Source: an uncultured Bacillota bacterium
GTDB lineage: Bacteria; Bacillota_I; Bacilli_A; Erysipelotrichales; Erysipelotrichaceae
Direction of reading: 5' to 3'
Length of the DNA stretch: 53,839 nucleotides
Assembly (NCBI GenBank): GCA_949290085.1
Contig: CASEQH010000059.1
Coordinates: 1 to 53,839 of the forward strand
Part shown: in pieces, positions 25,462 to 34,933 of the stretch
How the letters are laid out: every line of letters starts with the position of its first letter
Numbering within the stretch: the stretch's first letter is position 1
The notes under the pieces: generated by a model
Database searches by the model: none
Told to the model about the DNA's origin: nothing
What the model saw: only the letters and a program-made list of their open reading frames with translations
Made by a program: the position numbers and the translations under genes

Positions 25462-27280
25462 ACAAACAAACAGAAAAAACAATAAGAAAAATAAAGGCGG
25501 ATATAATCCTCGTCCTTTAAGTCAAGAAAAAGTTGACGCTATTACATATCAAGAAGGTATTACAGTCAGTGAATTAGCTGCTAAGATTCATAAAAATGCC
25601 AGTGATATCATCAAAGTCTTATTCATGTTGTCAAAGATGGTAACTATCAATTCAAGTCTTGATGATGAGACGGTTGAATTAGTATGTCTAGAATATGGCA
25701 TCGACGCAACTAAAGAAGAAGTTAAAGAAGATAATAATCTAGAGGACGATGAAATCGATGATCCAAAAGATTTGAAAGAGCGTGCTCCTATCGTCACTAT
25801 CATGGGCCATGTCGACCATGGTAAGACGACTTTACTAGATTCTATTCGTAAGACTAAGGTTGTCGAAGGAGAATTTGGCGGTATCACTCAACACATCGGT
25901 GCCTATCAAGTAAAAGTTAATAATAAGCTTGTAACCTTCTTAGATACGCCAGGACATGAAGCTTTTACAGCTATGCGTGCCAGAGGTGCTAAGGTTACCG
26001 ATGTATCTATCATCGTCGTAGCAGCTGATGACGGAGTTATGCCCCAGACTAAAGAAGCAGTTGACCACTCTAAGGCTGCTGATGTGCCTATCATCGTAGC
26101 TATCAATAAGATGGATAAGCCAGATGCTAATCCAGATAGAGTTAAAAGCGAAATGGCCGATTTAGGTTTGATACCTGAAGAGTGGGGTGGCGATACCATC
26201 TTTGTAAACTGTAGTGCTAAAACTGGTGAAGGTATCAAAGAGATATTAGAGACTATACTAGTTGTGGCTGAAGTCAAAGAATTAAAAGCTAATCCTAAAA
26301 AAATAGCTACAGGTACAGTAATTGAAGCTAAACGAGATAAGGGCAGAGGACCAGTTTCGACACTGCTAGTTCAAAATGGCGTCTTGAGACAGGGCGATTC
26401 AATAGTTGTCGGCTCATGTTATGGTAAAGTCAGAAAGATGACTGACGATATGGGCAGAGAAATAAAAGAAGCTTTACCTTCAACACCGGTTGAAATCATC
26501 GGTTTAAATGATGTACCAGTTGCCGGTGATAATTTCAAAGTCTTCTATAATGATAAAGAGGCTAGAAGTGTAGCTGAAAAACGTGCTAAAGCTAAGATTG
26601 AAAAAGAGCGTAATGCGATTAGTGCTATGTCTTTGGATGACCTTGCCAATCAGATTGCTCAAGGTGATGTCAAAGAGATTCCAGTCATCGTCAAAGCTGA
26701 TGTGCAGGGTACCGCCGAAGCCGTATCAGCATCTTTGGCTAAGATTGATGTTGATGGAGTTAAAGTTTCTATCATCCGCTCTAGTGCTGGCGCCATCTCT
26801 GAATCAGATGTCATGTTGGCGAGCGTATCTAAGGCTGTCATCTATGGTTTCAATGTAAGACCAGATGCCAACGTTCGTAAAAAAGCTGCTGAAGAGGGTG
26901 TAGATATTCGTCTTCACAATATCATCTACAAGGCTGTTGAGGAGATGGAAGCAGCTATGAAGGGTATGCTAGCACCGGTGTATGAAGAAGTAGTCATCGG
27001 CCAAGCTGAAGTTAGAAAGGTATATAAGGTATCTAAGATTGGTACTATTGCCGGTTCTATGGTCACTGATGGAAAACTTGTAAGAGATTGTAAAGTTCGC
27101 CTCATTCGTGATGGTATTGTTATCTACACGGGTAAATTAGCTTCTTTAAAACGTTTTGAAAATGATGCTAAAGAAGTTAATAGCGGTTATGAATGCGGTC
27201 TTACAATTGAAAACTACAATGATATTAAAGAAGGTGATGTCATCGAAGCCTTCCAAGACCAAGAGGTTGAAAGAAGCTAA
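25454..27280 (+). CDS. infB: Translation initiation factor IF-2
   Basis: A 608-residue IF-2. It has one short IF2N-like domain ([20 protein letters not shown]), a G domain with [14 protein letters not shown] (about residue 117), [15 protein letters not shown] (about 164) and NKMD (about 218), then domains II-IV. The N-terminal extension is short compared with enteric bacteria. ATG 25454 is chosen because AGAAGGAG ends six bases before it; an in-frame GTG at 25448 lies within that site. It brings initiator tRNA to the ribosome. Its last base is the first base of rbfA. Confidence 0.96.
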   Translation: MAKQTNRKNNKKNKGGYNPRPLSQEKVDAITYQEGITVSELAAKIHKNASDIIKVLFMLSKMVTINSSLDDETVELVCLEYGIDATKEEVKEDNNLEDDEIDDPKDLKERAPIVTIMGHVDHGKTTLLDSIRKTKVVEGEFGGITQHIGAYQVKVNNKLVTFLDTPGHEAFTAMRARGAKVTDVSIIVVAADDGVMPQTKEAVDHSKAADVPIIVAINKMDKPDANPDRVKSEMADLGLIPEEWGGDTIFVNCSAKTGEGIKEILETILVVAEVKELKANPKKIATGTVIEAKRDKGRGPVSTLLVQNGVLRQGDSIVVGSCYGKVRKMTDDMGREIKEALPSTPVEIIGLNDVPVAGDNFKVFYNDKEARSVAEKRAKAKIEKERNAISAMSLDDLANQIAQGDVKEIPVIVKADVQGTAEAVSASLAKIDVDGVKVSIIRSSAGAISESDVMLASVSKAVIYGFNVRPDANVRKKAAEEGVDIRLHNIIYKAVEEMEAAMKGMLAPVYEEVVIGQAEVRKVYKVSKIGTIAGSMVTDGKLVRDCKVRLIRDGIVIYTGKLASLKRFENDAKEVNSGYECGLTIENYNDIKEGDVIEAFQDQEVERS

Positions 27281-27624
27281 TGTCATTACGTCTTGAAAGA
27301 ATAGAATCTTTGATGTTGAAGGAGTTATCTAATATCATCGCCTTTGAACTCAAAGATCCCAAGCTTGGTTTCATTACTATTTCAGAAGTTAAAGTGACTA
27401 ATGATTTGAGTTATGCCAAAGTCTATGTCTCTTTTCTTGGTAAACAAGAAAGAAATGAGGCAGGGCTCAAAGTCTTGAAGAAGGCTAAAGGTTTTCTCAA
27501 GAGCGAATTAGCTAAAAGAATGAAACTGAGAAAGATACCAGAGCTCATCTTCGTGCAAGATACAAGTTTAGAAAATGCTCGCAAGATAGAAAATATTCTT
27601 GAAAAAGTTAATAAAAATCAATAA
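27280..27624 (+). CDS. rbfA: Ribosome-binding factor A
   Basis: A 114-residue KH-like 30S maturation factor. The KDPKLGFITISEVKVTNDLSY-type segment and IPELIFVQDTSLENARKIE region match RbfA. It starts at the last base of infB (TAATG overlap). The Bacillus operon continues with truB and ribF; here it ends with a hairpin. Confidence 0.92.
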   Translation: MSLRLERIESLMLKELSNIIAFELKDPKLGFITISEVKVTNDLSYAKVYVSFLGKQERNEAGLKVLKKAKGFLKSELAKRMKLRKIPELIFVQDTSLENARKIENILEKVNKNQ

Positions 27625-27627
27625 AGT

Positions 27628-27654
27628 CTAAACCCAGCGAACTGCTGGGTTTAG
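27628..27654. terminator. Hairpin ending the infB operon (bidirectional)
   Basis: An 11-bp perfect stem CTAAACCCAGC/GCTGGGTTTAG with GAACT loop between convergent genes. The T runs are modest on both strands. Confidence 0.65.
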
Positions 27655-28185
27655 TTATCTAAAGTAAATTATTAATATCGCTAATGATAAAAATGGAATA
27701 AGGGGATAAGCATCATCAATTTTTTTAAAGGGAAAAGATAAAAGAATATAAAGGCCTAGTAATAGATAGCTGAAAATAAAGGCATCATAAATTTCAAGTC
27801 CCATTATTAATGCGCAATAGGCTAATACTTCTAAATCACCTATGCCAATAATCTCTTTATATTTCTTATTGATGATAAGTAAGATTAAAGGTAATAAAAA
27901 AGCTACTCCTACTTCACTTAAGGCTATAGGTCTTTGAATATAGATGATGATGGCTAATAGTCCGATGATATGAATATTGATAGTATATATCTCACTAAAA
28001 AAGATATCGCAGAGTGTAGCGATATAAAAGCTGATGATGAGAAGATATTCTATTAAACCAATATTTGGAAGTGATAGAAAGTATAGATATATCAATGTGA
28101 AGATAAATTCTAAGAGATATTGATACTTAGCTTTAATAAGTTTATGAATCAGAATATTTATTATTAAAATGATAAGTAAATGCAT
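27655..28185 (-). CDS. Prepilin peptidase-like membrane aspartyl protease (orphan)
   Basis: A 176-residue polytopic membrane protein. The second catalytic motif GIGDLEVLAYCALIMG matches GxGD of the A24 prepilin peptidases, and an upstream Asp in ATLCDIFF would be the first catalytic residue. The N-terminal Cys-rich methylase domain of PilD/ComC is absent, as in short A24 members. It should cleave type IV pilin-like leader peptides, but no pilin or secretion ATPase gene lies in the window. A weak -10 (AATAAT) lies 6 bases before the start codon and no ribosome site is visible. Confidence 0.75.
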   Translation of the reverse strand: MHLLIILIINILIHKLIKAKYQYLLEFIFTLIYLYFLSLPNIGLIEYLLIISFYIATLCDIFFSEIYTINIHIIGLLAIIIYIQRPIALSEVGVAFLLPLILLIINKKYKEIIGIGDLEVLAYCALIMGLEIYDAFIFSYLLLGLYILLSFPFKKIDDAYPLIPFLSLAILIIYFR

Positions 28186-28227
28186 AATCTATTATTGTCA
28201 ATTTATGATAGAAATCCTTGACACTTA

Positions 28228-28236
28228 TGATATAAT
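28228..28236 (+). promoter_or_regulatory. Extended -10 promoter of the ileS T-box transcript
   Basis: TGATATAAT at 28228-28236. A TTGACA at 28218 is only 7 bases from the hexamer, so it cannot be the partner -35. Confidence 0.55.
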
Positions 28237-28242
28237 TCATAT

Positions 28243-28440
28243 GTATTTGCAAAGATTGAGACACGTTTCTTAAATATTAGGTATAGAGAGTCAATATTTG
28301 GTGGAAGTTGATACAAGGATTTAAGAAAAATCACTCATGAGCTATGGCAGTGATAAGCTGTCATCGTCTACTCACGTTATGAGCTAAAGTTATAAATAAG
28401 GTGGTACCGCGCTAATTGCGCCCTTGGTAGCACCTTTTTA
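28243..28440 (+). ncRNA. T-box riboswitch (isoleucine)
   Basis: A leader of about 200 bases with T-box hallmarks. The Stem I base is TGAG (28257-28260) with CTCA (28334-28337); the upper helix is CTTAAAT/ATTTAAG; distal motifs AGAGAGTC and GGTGGAAG are present. The specifier loop presents ATC (28330-28332), an Ile codon. The T-box sequence TGGTACCGCG (28402-28411) can form the antiterminator, and the competing terminator AAGGTG...CACCTTTTTA ends near 28440. Uncharged tRNA-Ile should switch ileS on. Confidence 0.92.
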
Positions 28441-28461
28441 TATTATGAAAGGAGAAAAAAT

Positions 28462-31191
28462 ATGGAATACAAAGATACTCTACACATGCCAAATACAGAG
28501 TTTGAAATGCGTGGTAATCTACCATCTAAGGAACCAAATTTCTTAAAAGAATGGGAAGAAGATGACCACTATACAAAAATATTAGAGCGCAATAAGGGCA
28601 ATAAGCCATTTGTGCTACATGATGGCCCACCATATGCTAATGGTAATCTACATGCCGGCACGGCGATGAATCGTATCATCAAAGATATCATTGTCAGAAG
28701 TAAGGGTATGGCTGGCTACTATACACCATTTTTCCCTGGCTGGGATACTCATGGTTTACCCATTGAAAATGCTATTCAGAAATTAGGCGTCAATCGTAAA
28801 GAGGTATCACCTAGTGAATTTAGAGAAAAATGCGCTGAATATGCTCGTGGTCAAATCGCTACCCAAATGACCACGATGAAACGCCTAGGACAAGTAGCTG
28901 ATTACAAACATCCATATATAACTTTAAATAAGGAATATGAAGCTCGCCAGATTCGTTCTTTTGCCAAGATGGCTCTAGAGGGATTGATTTATCAAGGATT
29001 AAAACCTATCTATTGGTCACCATATCAAGAGACAGCTATTGCTGATAGTGAAATTGTCTACTTTGACCGTAAAGATCCAACTATCTTTGTGAGCTTTGAT
29101 GTAGTTGATCCTAAAGGAGTCTTAGATGGTGATGAGAAATTTGTAATATGGACGACAACGCCATGGACTATTCCAGCTAACCTGGCAATCTGTCTAAATG
29201 AGGCCTTTGACTATGCGGTAGTAAAAACCGAAAAAGGTAAGCTCATCTTCTTGGAGTCTAAAGTTGAAGAATTATTAAATAAATTTGAACTTACTGGTGA
29301 AGTGATTAAGACCTTTAAGGGAAAAGAATTAGAAGGCATCTTATGCCGTCATCCGCTATATGATGATAGAACATCAGTTATTATTTTAGGTAGCCATGTC
29401 ACTGATGAAGATGGTACAGGTTGTGTTCATACTGCTCCAGGTCATGGTCTTGATGACTTTATCGTCTGTCAGAAATATGGCATAAAAGCTTTCTGTCCGG
29501 TCGATGAAAAGGGTCTATTGACTAGCGAAGCAGGAGCGGATCTAGAAGGCAAATTCGTCTTAGATGCTAATAAAGATGTCGTAGTAAAACTAGATGAACT
29601 TGGACATCTATTAAAAATGGAATGGATTACCCACTCTTATCCACATGATGACAGATTGAAAAAGCCAGTTATCTTCAGAGCGACTGTACAGTGGTTCGCT
29701 TCGATTGAAAAGATTAAAGACCGTCTATTAAAGGCTGTTGGTGATGTTAAATGGCAGAATGAATGGGGTGAATTACGCCTATCTAATATGATTAAAGACC
29801 GTAAAGATTGGTGTATCTCAAGACAGAGACTATGGGGTGTTCCTATTCCTATTATCTATAATGAAGACCACAGCCCTATCATCGATGAAGAAGTATTTGA
29901 ACATATCGCTAGTCTTTTTGAAAAAGAAGGTTCTAATGTTTGGTTTGAAAAAGAAGCTAAAGACCTCTTACCAGAAGGTTATACTAATTCTCTTTCACCA
30001 AATGGTAAATTCACTAAAGAAAAAGACATTATGGATGTTTGGTTTGACTCAGGTTCTTCATGGAATGAATTAATCGCTAGAGGTTATAGCTATCCATGTG
30101 ACTTATATTTTGAAGGTAGTGACCAATATCGCGGTTGGTTCAATTCATCTTTGATTGTCTCAGTAGCTAATCATGATGTGGCACCTTATAAGAGTGTGTT
30201 ATCTCATGGCTATGTTTGTGACTCTAAGGGTCAAGCTATGCATAAATCAGTAGGTAATGTTGTAAATCCTATTGATATCATTGAAAAATATGGTGCTGAT
30301 ATCTTACGTCTATGGGCCGCTACAGTTGATTTTAAAGCTGATATGCGCATTGGTGACAGCAATCTTAAACAGGTTTCTGAACAATATCGCAAAGTTAGAA
30401 ATACTTTCCGCTTCATGTTAGGAAATATCAATCCTTTAGACTTTGATTATTCTAAAGATGGTATTGCTTATGAAGATTTAACTCTTGCCGATAAGTATAT
30501 GATCATTAAACTACAAGAAGTAATCGATAAAGTTAGATTAGCATACGAAAGTTATGACTTCGTCAGTGCTACAAGTGTGATGACTAACTTCATGACTAAT
30601 GAAATCAGTTCTTACTATCTAGACTACACCAAGGATATCTTATATATTGATTCCAAAAATGGTCATAGAAGAAGACAAGTGCAGACTGTCATCTATGAAT
30701 TAGTCGATGCCCTAGTTAAGTTGTGGTCACCAGTACTATCCTTTACGACTTATGAAATCTGGAAGTACTATAAACATGAAGATATCAAGTCAGTACACTA
30801 TACCCACTTCCCTGAAGTTAAACATTTCGCTGATGAAAGTGAAATCATCACTAAGTTTAATCGTTTATTCTTGATTAGAGATGATATTCTTAAATCATTA
30901 GAACTAGCACGTCAAGACAAGACTATAGGTAAATCATTAGAAGCTCATGTCATCATGCATGTAAATGAAGAAGACTACAAGCTTTTAAATGAGACATTCC
31001 CTGATAGCATTGCCCAATGGTTAATTGTATCTAAAGTATCATTCACCGATGAGAAACTAGATGCCTATGAATGTGTTGAAATCAAGATTGAAAAGGCTAT
31101 GGGAACTGTTTGTCCACGTTGTTGGAACATCACTGAAAGTCATAATGAAGACGGCTTATGCAATCGCTGTAAAAAAGTCTTAGAAGGATAA
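28462..31191 (+). CDS. ileS: Isoleucyl-tRNA synthetase
   Basis: A 909-residue class I synthetase. HIGH-type motif GPPYANGNLHAGTA (about residue 55), editing domain (about 200-390), W-x-x-S and C-terminal zinc ribbon CPRCWNI...CNRCKK. The KMSKS loop reads AMHKSVGN, a variant in which the first Lys is missing while the second Lys and Ser are kept. I believe this variant occurs in other bacterial IleS, so the enzyme should be active. Ribosome site AAAGGAG precedes ATG 28462. Expression is controlled by the T-box just upstream. Confidence 0.96.
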   Translation: MEYKDTLHMPNTEFEMRGNLPSKEPNFLKEWEEDDHYTKILERNKGNKPFVLHDGPPYANGNLHAGTAMNRIIKDIIVRSKGMAGYYTPFFPGWDTHGLPIENAIQKLGVNRKEVSPSEFREKCAEYARGQIATQMTTMKRLGQVADYKHPYITLNKEYEARQIRSFAKMALEGLIYQGLKPIYWSPYQETAIADSEIVYFDRKDPTIFVSFDVVDPKGVLDGDEKFVIWTTTPWTIPANLAICLNEAFDYAVVKTEKGKLIFLESKVEELLNKFELTGEVIKTFKGKELEGILCRHPLYDDRTSVIILGSHVTDEDGTGCVHTAPGHGLDDFIVCQKYGIKAFCPVDEKGLLTSEAGADLEGKFVLDANKDVVVKLDELGHLLKMEWITHSYPHDDRLKKPVIFRATVQWFASIEKIKDRLLKAVGDVKWQNEWGELRLSNMIKDRKDWCISRQRLWGVPIPIIYNEDHSPIIDEEVFEHIASLFEKEGSNVWFEKEAKDLLPEGYTNSLSPNGKFTKEKDIMDVWFDSGSSWNELIARGYSYPCDLYFEGSDQYRGWFNSSLIVSVANHDVAPYKSVLSHGYVCDSKGQAMHKSVGNVVNPIDIIEKYGADILRLWAATVDFKADMRIGDSNLKQVSEQYRKVRNTFRFMLGNINPLDFDYSKDGIAYEDLTLADKYMIIKLQEVIDKVRLAYESYDFVSATSVMTNFMTNEISSYYLDYTKDILYIDSKNGHRRRQVQTVIYELVDALVKLWSPVLSFTTYEIWKYYKHEDIKSVHYTHFPEVKHFADESEIITKFNRLFLIRDDILKSLELARQDKTIGKSLEAHVIMHVNEEDYKLLNETFPDSIAQWLIVSKVSFTDEKLDAYECVEIKIEKAMGTVCPRCWNITESHNEDGLCNRCKKVLEG

Positions 31192-31197
31192 TTAAAT

Positions 31198-31247
31198 AAA
31201 GTAATCTCATAAAAAAGATAAATCTTATAGAGATTACTTTTATTTTT
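31198..31247 (+). terminator. Intrinsic terminator of ileS
   Basis: Stem AAAGTAATCTC/GAGATTACTTT enclosing an A-rich loop, followed by TTATTTTT. It directly abuts the -10 of the next gene. Confidence 0.75.
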
Positions 31248-31255
31248 GTTATAAT
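31247..31255 (+). promoter_or_regulatory. Leaderless promoter of the AI-2E family gene
   Basis: Extended -10 TGTTATAAT; the last T (31255) is 7 bases before ATG 31262. There is no ribosome site, only the ileS terminator T run upstream. Confidence 0.65.
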
Positions 31256-31261
31256 GATTTT

Positions 31262-32413
31262 ATGAAAAAATGGTTATGTGATGAAATGATTCAAAAAAAG
31301 ATACTTACTTATTCTCTGAGTGGTATTATCATCCTCTGTTTCTTTTTCTTCGTATCGGAATTTGATGTAGTCGCTACAGCGATAAAGAATCTTTTATCGA
31401 TACTATCACCCTTTATATGGGGAGTCACATTCGCTTTCTTTTTAATACCTTTAGCTAATCGTATAGATAAGTTTTTTCCTTTAAGAAAAAGACCGAATCT
31501 TAGAAATACACTAATAGCTATACTATGTATCATCTTCTTAATCTTAGTGATAGCTTTATTCTTCGCTATTTTAATACCACAACTTGTCATCAGTATCAGT
31601 CAATTGACAGAAGTATTTAAGGGTTATATCGATAATGCGACTGCTTGGATAAATGATTTCTCTGAGCTTATCGCCTTGTCAGATGAGACCATCAATGATA
31701 TCTATACCTTTGCTTCTGAATTAGTATCACGCCTCATCGTTTGGGCTCAAGGATACTTGCCAAGCTTAGTTCAAACGATTATTTCTTCTTTTACAGGAAT
31801 TGGTAATTTTGTCATCGGTATCATCGTCGCCCTATATATCATCATCGATAGAGAACATCTAAAAAGACAATTGAGCAGATTGTCACAAGCTGTCTTTTCA
31901 ACTAGGCATCATCAACGCTTTGCGATGCTGGTGCATTTAGCGATTGAAAAGTTCTCACATTTCTTTATTGGCAAAGTCATCGACTCAATCATCATTGGTA
32001 TTTTGACTTTTATCACGATGACTGTTTTAAAACTAGACTATGCCATTCTAATTAGTTTTATCGTTGGTGTTACCAATGTCATTCCTTTCTTTGGTCCGTT
32101 TATTGGTGCCATCCCAAGTATCTTCATTCTTCTTATTGTCGATCCATTGCAAGCTCTCATATTCGCTATCGACATACTGATTATCCAACAATTAGATGGT
32201 AACCTAATTGGTCCGACAATCTTAGGAGATTCCATGGGTCTGTCAAGTTTATGGATTATGTTTGCGATTATCGTCGGTGGTGCCTACTTTGGTGTACTAG
32301 GAATGATAGTTGGTGTTCCTGTCTTCGCTATTATCTATTTTTTAATCAAGGAATTTGTCGATAATAGATTGAATGATAAGAGTCTTGAAACTGAAAGTGA
32401 GAATAAGGAGTAA
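31262..32413 (+). CDS. AI-2E family transporter (YdiK/YtvI-like)
   Basis: A 383-residue membrane protein with about eight transmembrane segments. The family signature appears near the C-terminus: VTNVIPFFGPFIGAIPS, QLDGNLIGPTILGDSMGLSS and LGMIVGVPVFA. Family members include exporters of small molecules and sodium/proton antiporters; the AI-2 link is historical for one member only. The start codon has no Shine-Dalgarno and lies on the predicted transcription start. A terminator overlaps its stop codon. Confidence 0.85.
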   Translation: MKKWLCDEMIQKKILTYSLSGIIILCFFFFVSEFDVVATAIKNLLSILSPFIWGVTFAFFLIPLANRIDKFFPLRKRPNLRNTLIAILCIIFLILVIALFFAILIPQLVISISQLTEVFKGYIDNATAWINDFSELIALSDETINDIYTFASELVSRLIVWAQGYLPSLVQTIISSFTGIGNFVIGIIVALYIIIDREHLKRQLSRLSQAVFSTRHHQRFAMLVHLAIEKFSHFFIGKVIDSIIIGILTFITMTVLKLDYAILISFIVGVTNVIPFFGPFIGAIPSIFILLIVDPLQALIFAIDILIIQQLDGNLIGPTILGDSMGLSSLWIMFAIIVGGAYFGVLGMIVGVPVFAIIYFLIKEFVDNRLNDKSLETESENKE

Positions 32414-32428
32414 TACTCCTTATTTTAT
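32402..32428 (+). terminator. Terminator overlapping the AI-2E gene stop codon
   Basis: A 9-bp stem AATAAGGAG/CTCCTTATT whose loop contains the TAA stop, followed by TTATTG. The U-tract is imperfect, so readthrough into the ThrE pair is possible. Confidence 0.6.
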
Positions 32429-32434
32429 TGAAAT

Positions 32435-33190
32435 ATGGAAATAGATGCAGATTATTTAGCCAAATCAGTTACTAAGGCTGGAAGGATACTTCTAGAATGT
32501 GGGGCTGAAATATATAGAGTGGAAGATACGATGAAACGTATAGCTCTTTGTTATGGGGCGGATGTCGTCGATTCCTATGCTACACCGACCTTACTAATTA
32601 TTTCTTTTAGTTTAAATGGTCATTTAACCCATAACATCAAAAGAGTTTCCTCTAAGACAGTCAATTTAAATAAGATAGAGGAGATAAATAATTTATCGCG
32701 TGAATTAAGTCATACTATGATGGATTTAGATTGTTTAAATGAACATCTAGATAAGATAGATAGGCAAAGAGATATTCATTTAATCAATAGTATTCTTGGA
32801 GCTGCCGTCTGTACCTTTGGCTTTGCCTTCTTTTTTGGTGGAGGTATTAATGAGGCTATATTCGCCGTCATTATCGGTACGATAGTCAAGACTTTCGTCG
32901 ATTTATTATCAGAATATTTTCCGTCATCATTCTTTATTCATCTATTCGCTTCAAGTTTACTCACAGCCTTAGCTATCATCTTTAAAAATATCATTCCTTA
33001 TAATCAAGATATTGTCATCATCTCTAGCTTGATGTTACTTGTACCAGGTCTATCTATTACTAATGCAATTAGGGATTCAGTTAGAGGAGACTTGCTCAGT
33101 GGCTTATCTAAGGCTACAGAAGCCATCTTTATCGCTGTCGCTTTGGCAGTAGGCAGTGGATTAGTCATAACTATGTTAGGAGCGTTTTAA
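32435..33190 (+). CDS. Threonine/serine exporter, N-terminal subunit (ThrE/YjjP-like)
   Basis: A 251-residue protein of the ThrE N-terminal family. The N-terminal soluble segment has GAEIYRVEDTMKRIA and YATPTLLIISF, typical of YjjP/ThrE. It is followed by about five transmembrane helices, with VPGLSITNAIRDSVRGDL as the conserved loop. It probably exports small amino or organic acids with the next gene product. ATG 32435 has no ribosome site; a weak -10-like TTTTAT ends 7 bases upstream, so it could be leaderless or served by readthrough. Confidence 0.85.
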   Translation: MEIDADYLAKSVTKAGRILLECGAEIYRVEDTMKRIALCYGADVVDSYATPTLLIISFSLNGHLTHNIKRVSSKTVNLNKIEEINNLSRELSHTMMDLDCLNEHLDKIDRQRDIHLINSILGAAVCTFGFAFFFGGGINEAIFAVIIGTIVKTFVDLLSEYFPSSFFIHLFASSLLTALAIIFKNIIPYNQDIVIISSLMLLVPGLSITNAIRDSVRGDLLSGLSKATEAIFIAVALAVGSGLVITMLGAF

Positions 33191-33622
33191 ATGTTAGAAG
33201 GATTTATGGCTTTTTTCGCCTCACTGGGATTTGGTATCTTATTCAATGTTCCTAAAAGGCAACTTATCTATGTAGCTATTGTCGGTATGTTCGGCGGTTT
33301 TAGCTATAAACTTTTATTACTTTTGAACATAGGTGATATCATAGCCTTATTTATCGCTAGTTCTATTATTTCTTTACTATCGGAAATATTAGCACGTCTA
33401 TTGCATTGTCCGACGACTGTCTTTTTAATCTGTGCTCTAGTTCCTTTAGTGCCAGGAGGAGGCATGTATTATACAATATTAGAAATTGTCAATTCTAATT
33501 TGAATGAAGCCTTGATTACAGGCATTAATACTTTAGCTCAAGCTTGCTCCATCGTGATGGGTTGTACTTTGATCTCTAGCATCTTTTATACGATTAATTA
33601 TGGAAAAAATAAAACGCTGTAA
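33191..33622 (+). CDS. Threonine/serine exporter, C-terminal subunit (YjjB-like)
   Basis: A 143-residue membrane protein with about four helices. The segment CALVPLVPGGGMYYTILEI is the conserved motif of the ThrE C-terminal/YjjB family. It starts directly after the stop of the preceding gene, and together they form the split two-subunit transporter. Its 3' end overlaps tag by 23 bases. Confidence 0.85.
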   Translation: MLEGFMAFFASLGFGILFNVPKRQLIYVAIVGMFGGFSYKLLLLLNIGDIIALFIASSIISLLSEILARLLHCPTTVFLICALVPLVPGGGMYYTILEIVNSNLNEALITGINTLAQACSIVMGCTLISSIFYTINYGKNKTL

Positions 33623-34148
33623 GTGGGTTAACTTAAATAATCCAAATTATATTAAATATCATGATGAAGAGTGGGGCATATTAAATCTAGATGAGAATCA
33701 TCTTTTTGAAATGCTCATTCTAGAATCATTTCAAGCTGGCTTATCTTGGGAATGTGTACTCAATAAAAGAGAAGCTTTTAAAAAGGCTTATGATAATTTC
33801 GATATTAATAAAGTAATAAATTATGATGATGCCAAGATAGAAGAACTATTAAATAATCCTGATATCATTAGAAATAAATTAAAGATAAAAGCTAGTATCG
33901 ATAATGCCAAGATCTTTAAGAAGATACAGAATCAGTATGGTTCTTTTAAAGAATTTCTCTTAACTTATATACCTGAAGTCATCTATGAAAATGATAGGAC
34001 GACTTCTAGTATCTCTGATAATATCTCCAAGAGATTAAAAAAAGAAGGAATGAAATTTGCCGGTTCGACAATCATCTATTCCTACTTACAAGCTATTGGC
34101 TTAATCAATTCTCATGATGATGAATGTTATAAAAAAAGTAAGATTTAA
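33600..34148 (+). CDS. tag: DNA-3-methyladenine glycosylase I
   Basis: A 182-residue Tag. The N-terminal RCKWV and YHDEEWG, with the C-terminal SHDDEC, supply the Cys/His ligands of the structural zinc. The middle FEMLILESFQAGLSWECVL is the family signature. It excises 3-methyladenine from alkylated DNA. It begins inside the exporter gene (23-base overlap) and its stop overlaps the convergent Nfu gene by 4 bases. Confidence 0.92.
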   Translation: MEKIKRCKWVNLNNPNYIKYHDEEWGILNLDENHLFEMLILESFQAGLSWECVLNKREAFKKAYDNFDINKVINYDDAKIEELLNNPDIIRNKLKIKASIDNAKIFKKIQNQYGSFKEFLLTYIPEVIYENDRTTSSISDNISKRLKKEGMKFAGSTIIYSYLQAIGLINSHDDECYKKSKI

Positions 34149-34372
34149 TCAGCTAATCTTACTTCTTTAATACCAGGAACTTCATCTAGTATGATAGCTT
34201 CGACACCTTCTTTGAGGGTCATATCTAGAGCGCTGCAACCTATGCAAGCTCCATGGACTCTAACATAGACGATGTCATCATCCATTGATACATATTCGAC
34301 ATCTCCGCCATCTCTTTGTAAGTATGGGCGGATTTTTTCTAATGTTCTAATAACTAATTCTTCCTTTTCCAT
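34145..34372 (-). CDS. NifU C-terminal (Nfu)-like Fe-S scaffold/carrier
   Basis: A 75-residue Nfu domain with the cluster-binding motif GACIGCSALDMTLKEGVE (CxxC). By family it carries a [4Fe-4S] cluster to client enzymes, for which this window offers many (Rnf subunits, the GltD-like protein). Its ribosome site AAGGAG lies in the last codons of the DUF212 gene, so the two are an operon. Cotranscribed downstream of DUF212. Confidence 0.9.
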   Translation of the reverse strand: MEKEELVIRTLEKIRPYLQRDGGDVEYVSMDDDIVYVRVHGACIGCSALDMTLKEGVEAIILDEVPGIKEVRLAD

Positions 34373-34373
34373 T

Positions 34374-34832
34374 TTAACTCCTTATTAAAAATAGAACGAG
34401 AGCGACTAATACACCAAGTAATGCTCCGGTTAAGACTTCTGACCACTTGTGACCGAGGACTTCCTTCATCGGCTCATCATAGATGGCGTCATCAAAGTCG
34501 AGAATATTTTTTTCTTTGAGAGTTTGACTGATATGCTTAGTCAACATGATATTTTTGCCAGCATAGTATCTGACATTGGCAGCATCATAAGAGACAATGA
34601 GACCAAAGCCTAATGCGACGGCAAATAGTGGCGAATCAAAGCTTTCAATAAGCCCGACCGCCATGCATAGTGATGCGACACCGGCGGTATGGGAACTGGG
34701 ATTGCCACCAGAAGCAAAAATTAGTTTCCAGTCTAATTTCTTTGTCTTGTGATATGCGATAAATGGCTTTATTGCTTGTGCTAAGATGACACTAGCGATA
34801 AATGACCATAAAGGATACATTGAACTTTGCAT
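34374..34832 (-). CDS. DUF212/YuiD-like divergent PAP2 membrane protein
   Basis: A 152-residue membrane protein of the DUF212 family, related to PAP2 acid phosphatases. The motif ASGGNPSSHTAGVASL matches the PSSHT phosphatase-type segment, and VLGHKWSEVLTGALLG the second. The natural substrate is unknown. A strong ribosome site GGAGGTGA precedes its ATG and a TATACT box lies upstream on the minus strand. Confidence 0.85.
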   Translation of the reverse strand: MQSSMYPLWSFIASVILAQAIKPFIAYHKTKKLDWKLIFASGGNPSSHTAGVASLCMAVGLIESFDSPLFAVALGFGLIVSYDAANVRYYAGKNIMLTKHISQTLKEKNILDFDDAIYDEPMKEVLGHKWSEVLTGALLGVLVALVLFLIRS

Positions 34833-34921
34833 ATTTCACCTCCAAGTTAGTATAGCATAATTCAAGTAAAAAATCTTGATAGCACGCTCTAATCTATTAA
34901 ATACATTACTTAAAATTAGAG

Positions 34922-34927
34922 TATAAT
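34922..34927 (+). promoter_or_regulatory. Leaderless promoter of the S1-domain gene
   Basis: TATAAT whose last T is 7 bases before ATG 34934, in a 22-base block nearly identical to the one in front of rnc. No ribosome site is present. Confidence 0.65.
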
Positions 34928-34933
34928 TAATTC

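Noticed and set aside
25906-26277. 123-codon minus-strand frame antisense to infB
   Set aside because: A codon-mirror shadow of the IF-2 G domain without start signals.
28218-28223. TTGACA as -35 for the ileS promoter
   Set aside because: Only 7 bases separate it from TATAAT, far from the 16-18 needed; the extended -10 explains the promoter better.
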